Of a stretch of 64,000 nucleotides of DNA, positions 63,794-64,000 are shown in pieces. The notes under the pieces are model-generated. The model worked only from the letters and a program-made list of their open reading frames with translations, had not been told where the DNA came from and ran no database searches. The stretch covers positions 86,949,969 through 87,013,968 of the forward strand of contig JAKTNV010000005.1 in the NCBI GenBank assembly GCA_022747635.1. Reading direction: 5' to 3'. The DNA is from Hetaerina americana (Eukaryota > Arthropoda > Insecta > Odonata > Calopterygidae). The translations under genes were made by a program, and so were the position numbers. Positions within the stretch are counted from its first letter, which is position 1, and each line of letters starts with the position of its first letter.

Positions 63794-64000
63794 CTTCATT
63801 TGTTTATGCTACATGCAGTAAAAGATGAGAACCTACTCATATATGCTTATTAAATAAATTTCATGGCTTTTGTTTTAGGAAAATATGACTGGAAAACATT
63901 ATATGCATTTCATCAAAAGATATCATTTCAAGTTTCCGAATTTCACGGAAATATTTGTGATTCATACAACCAGGTACATAATCAGACTTCTTATTTTTAG
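63794..64000. other. right edge of window, nothing recognised
   Basis: AT-rich; further exons of the 63.4-kb gene would lie beyond the window. Confidence 0.5.

Overview
The window is animal nuclear DNA: genes are split by GT-AG introns, intergenic and intronic DNA is AT-rich, and there are many decayed non-LTR retrotransposons, mariner transposons and tRNA-derived SINEs. The repeat types and the short, single-CAP-Gly form of CYLD point to an arthropod, probably an insect; the species cannot be named from sequence alone. All four host genes or gene parts that I can support lie on the minus strand. Their exons are much richer in G+C than their surroundings, most strongly in the GNAT exon. || Layout. 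1-12.6 kb: intergenic DNA with a 5'-truncated but open non-LTR RT element (2.8-4.15 kb, +), a perfect 18-bp-stem hairpin (5.93 kb), a mariner end, a 23-bp minisatellite and a Jockey-like LINE (8.37-10.4 kb, -). 12.6-37.84 kb: a complete CYLD deubiquitinase gene on the minus strand in 11 coding exons. Exon phases agree at every junction and the coding total is 1,935 nt, giving 644 aa with one CAP-Gly domain and a USP domain interrupted by a Cys/His zinc insert. An 11.5-kb intron full of LINE relics separates the exons with the catalytic Cys from those with the catalytic His and Asp. A CpG-dense stretch at 37.84-38.42 kb is the likely promoter. 38.4-47.8 kb: intergenic, with a second, broken copy of the 2.8-kb element family and other RT scraps. 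47.84-48.30 kb: a compact three-exon LYRM2 gene (85 aa). 48.62-50.32 kb: a diverged tandem satellite of about 170-bp monomers. 50.6-56.5 kb: LINE scrap, small tandem repeats and a doubtful odorant-binding-protein-like fragment. 56.87-57.47 kb: the GC-rich last exon of a GNAT (GLYAT/FR47-like) acyltransferase gene, next to long G-runs. 57.63-58.23 kb: an inverted-repeat (foldback) element with about 127-bp arms and a tRNA-derived SINE in its loop. 59.6-62.1 kb: a LINE relic with endonuclease and RT parts. 63.39-63.79 kb: the last exon, and perhaps the one before it, of an unrecognised gene with an acidic C-terminus. || Function. CYLD trims K63/M1-linked ubiquitin in NF-kB/JNK-type signalling, LYRM2 is a small mitochondrial LYR protein, and the GNAT protein is probably an acyl-CoA-dependent transferase. 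Nothing suggests that they act together. I found no new multi-gene system; the most unusual items are structural: the foldback-plus-SINE composite, the alpha-satellite-length array beside LYRM2, and the unassigned acidic exon.
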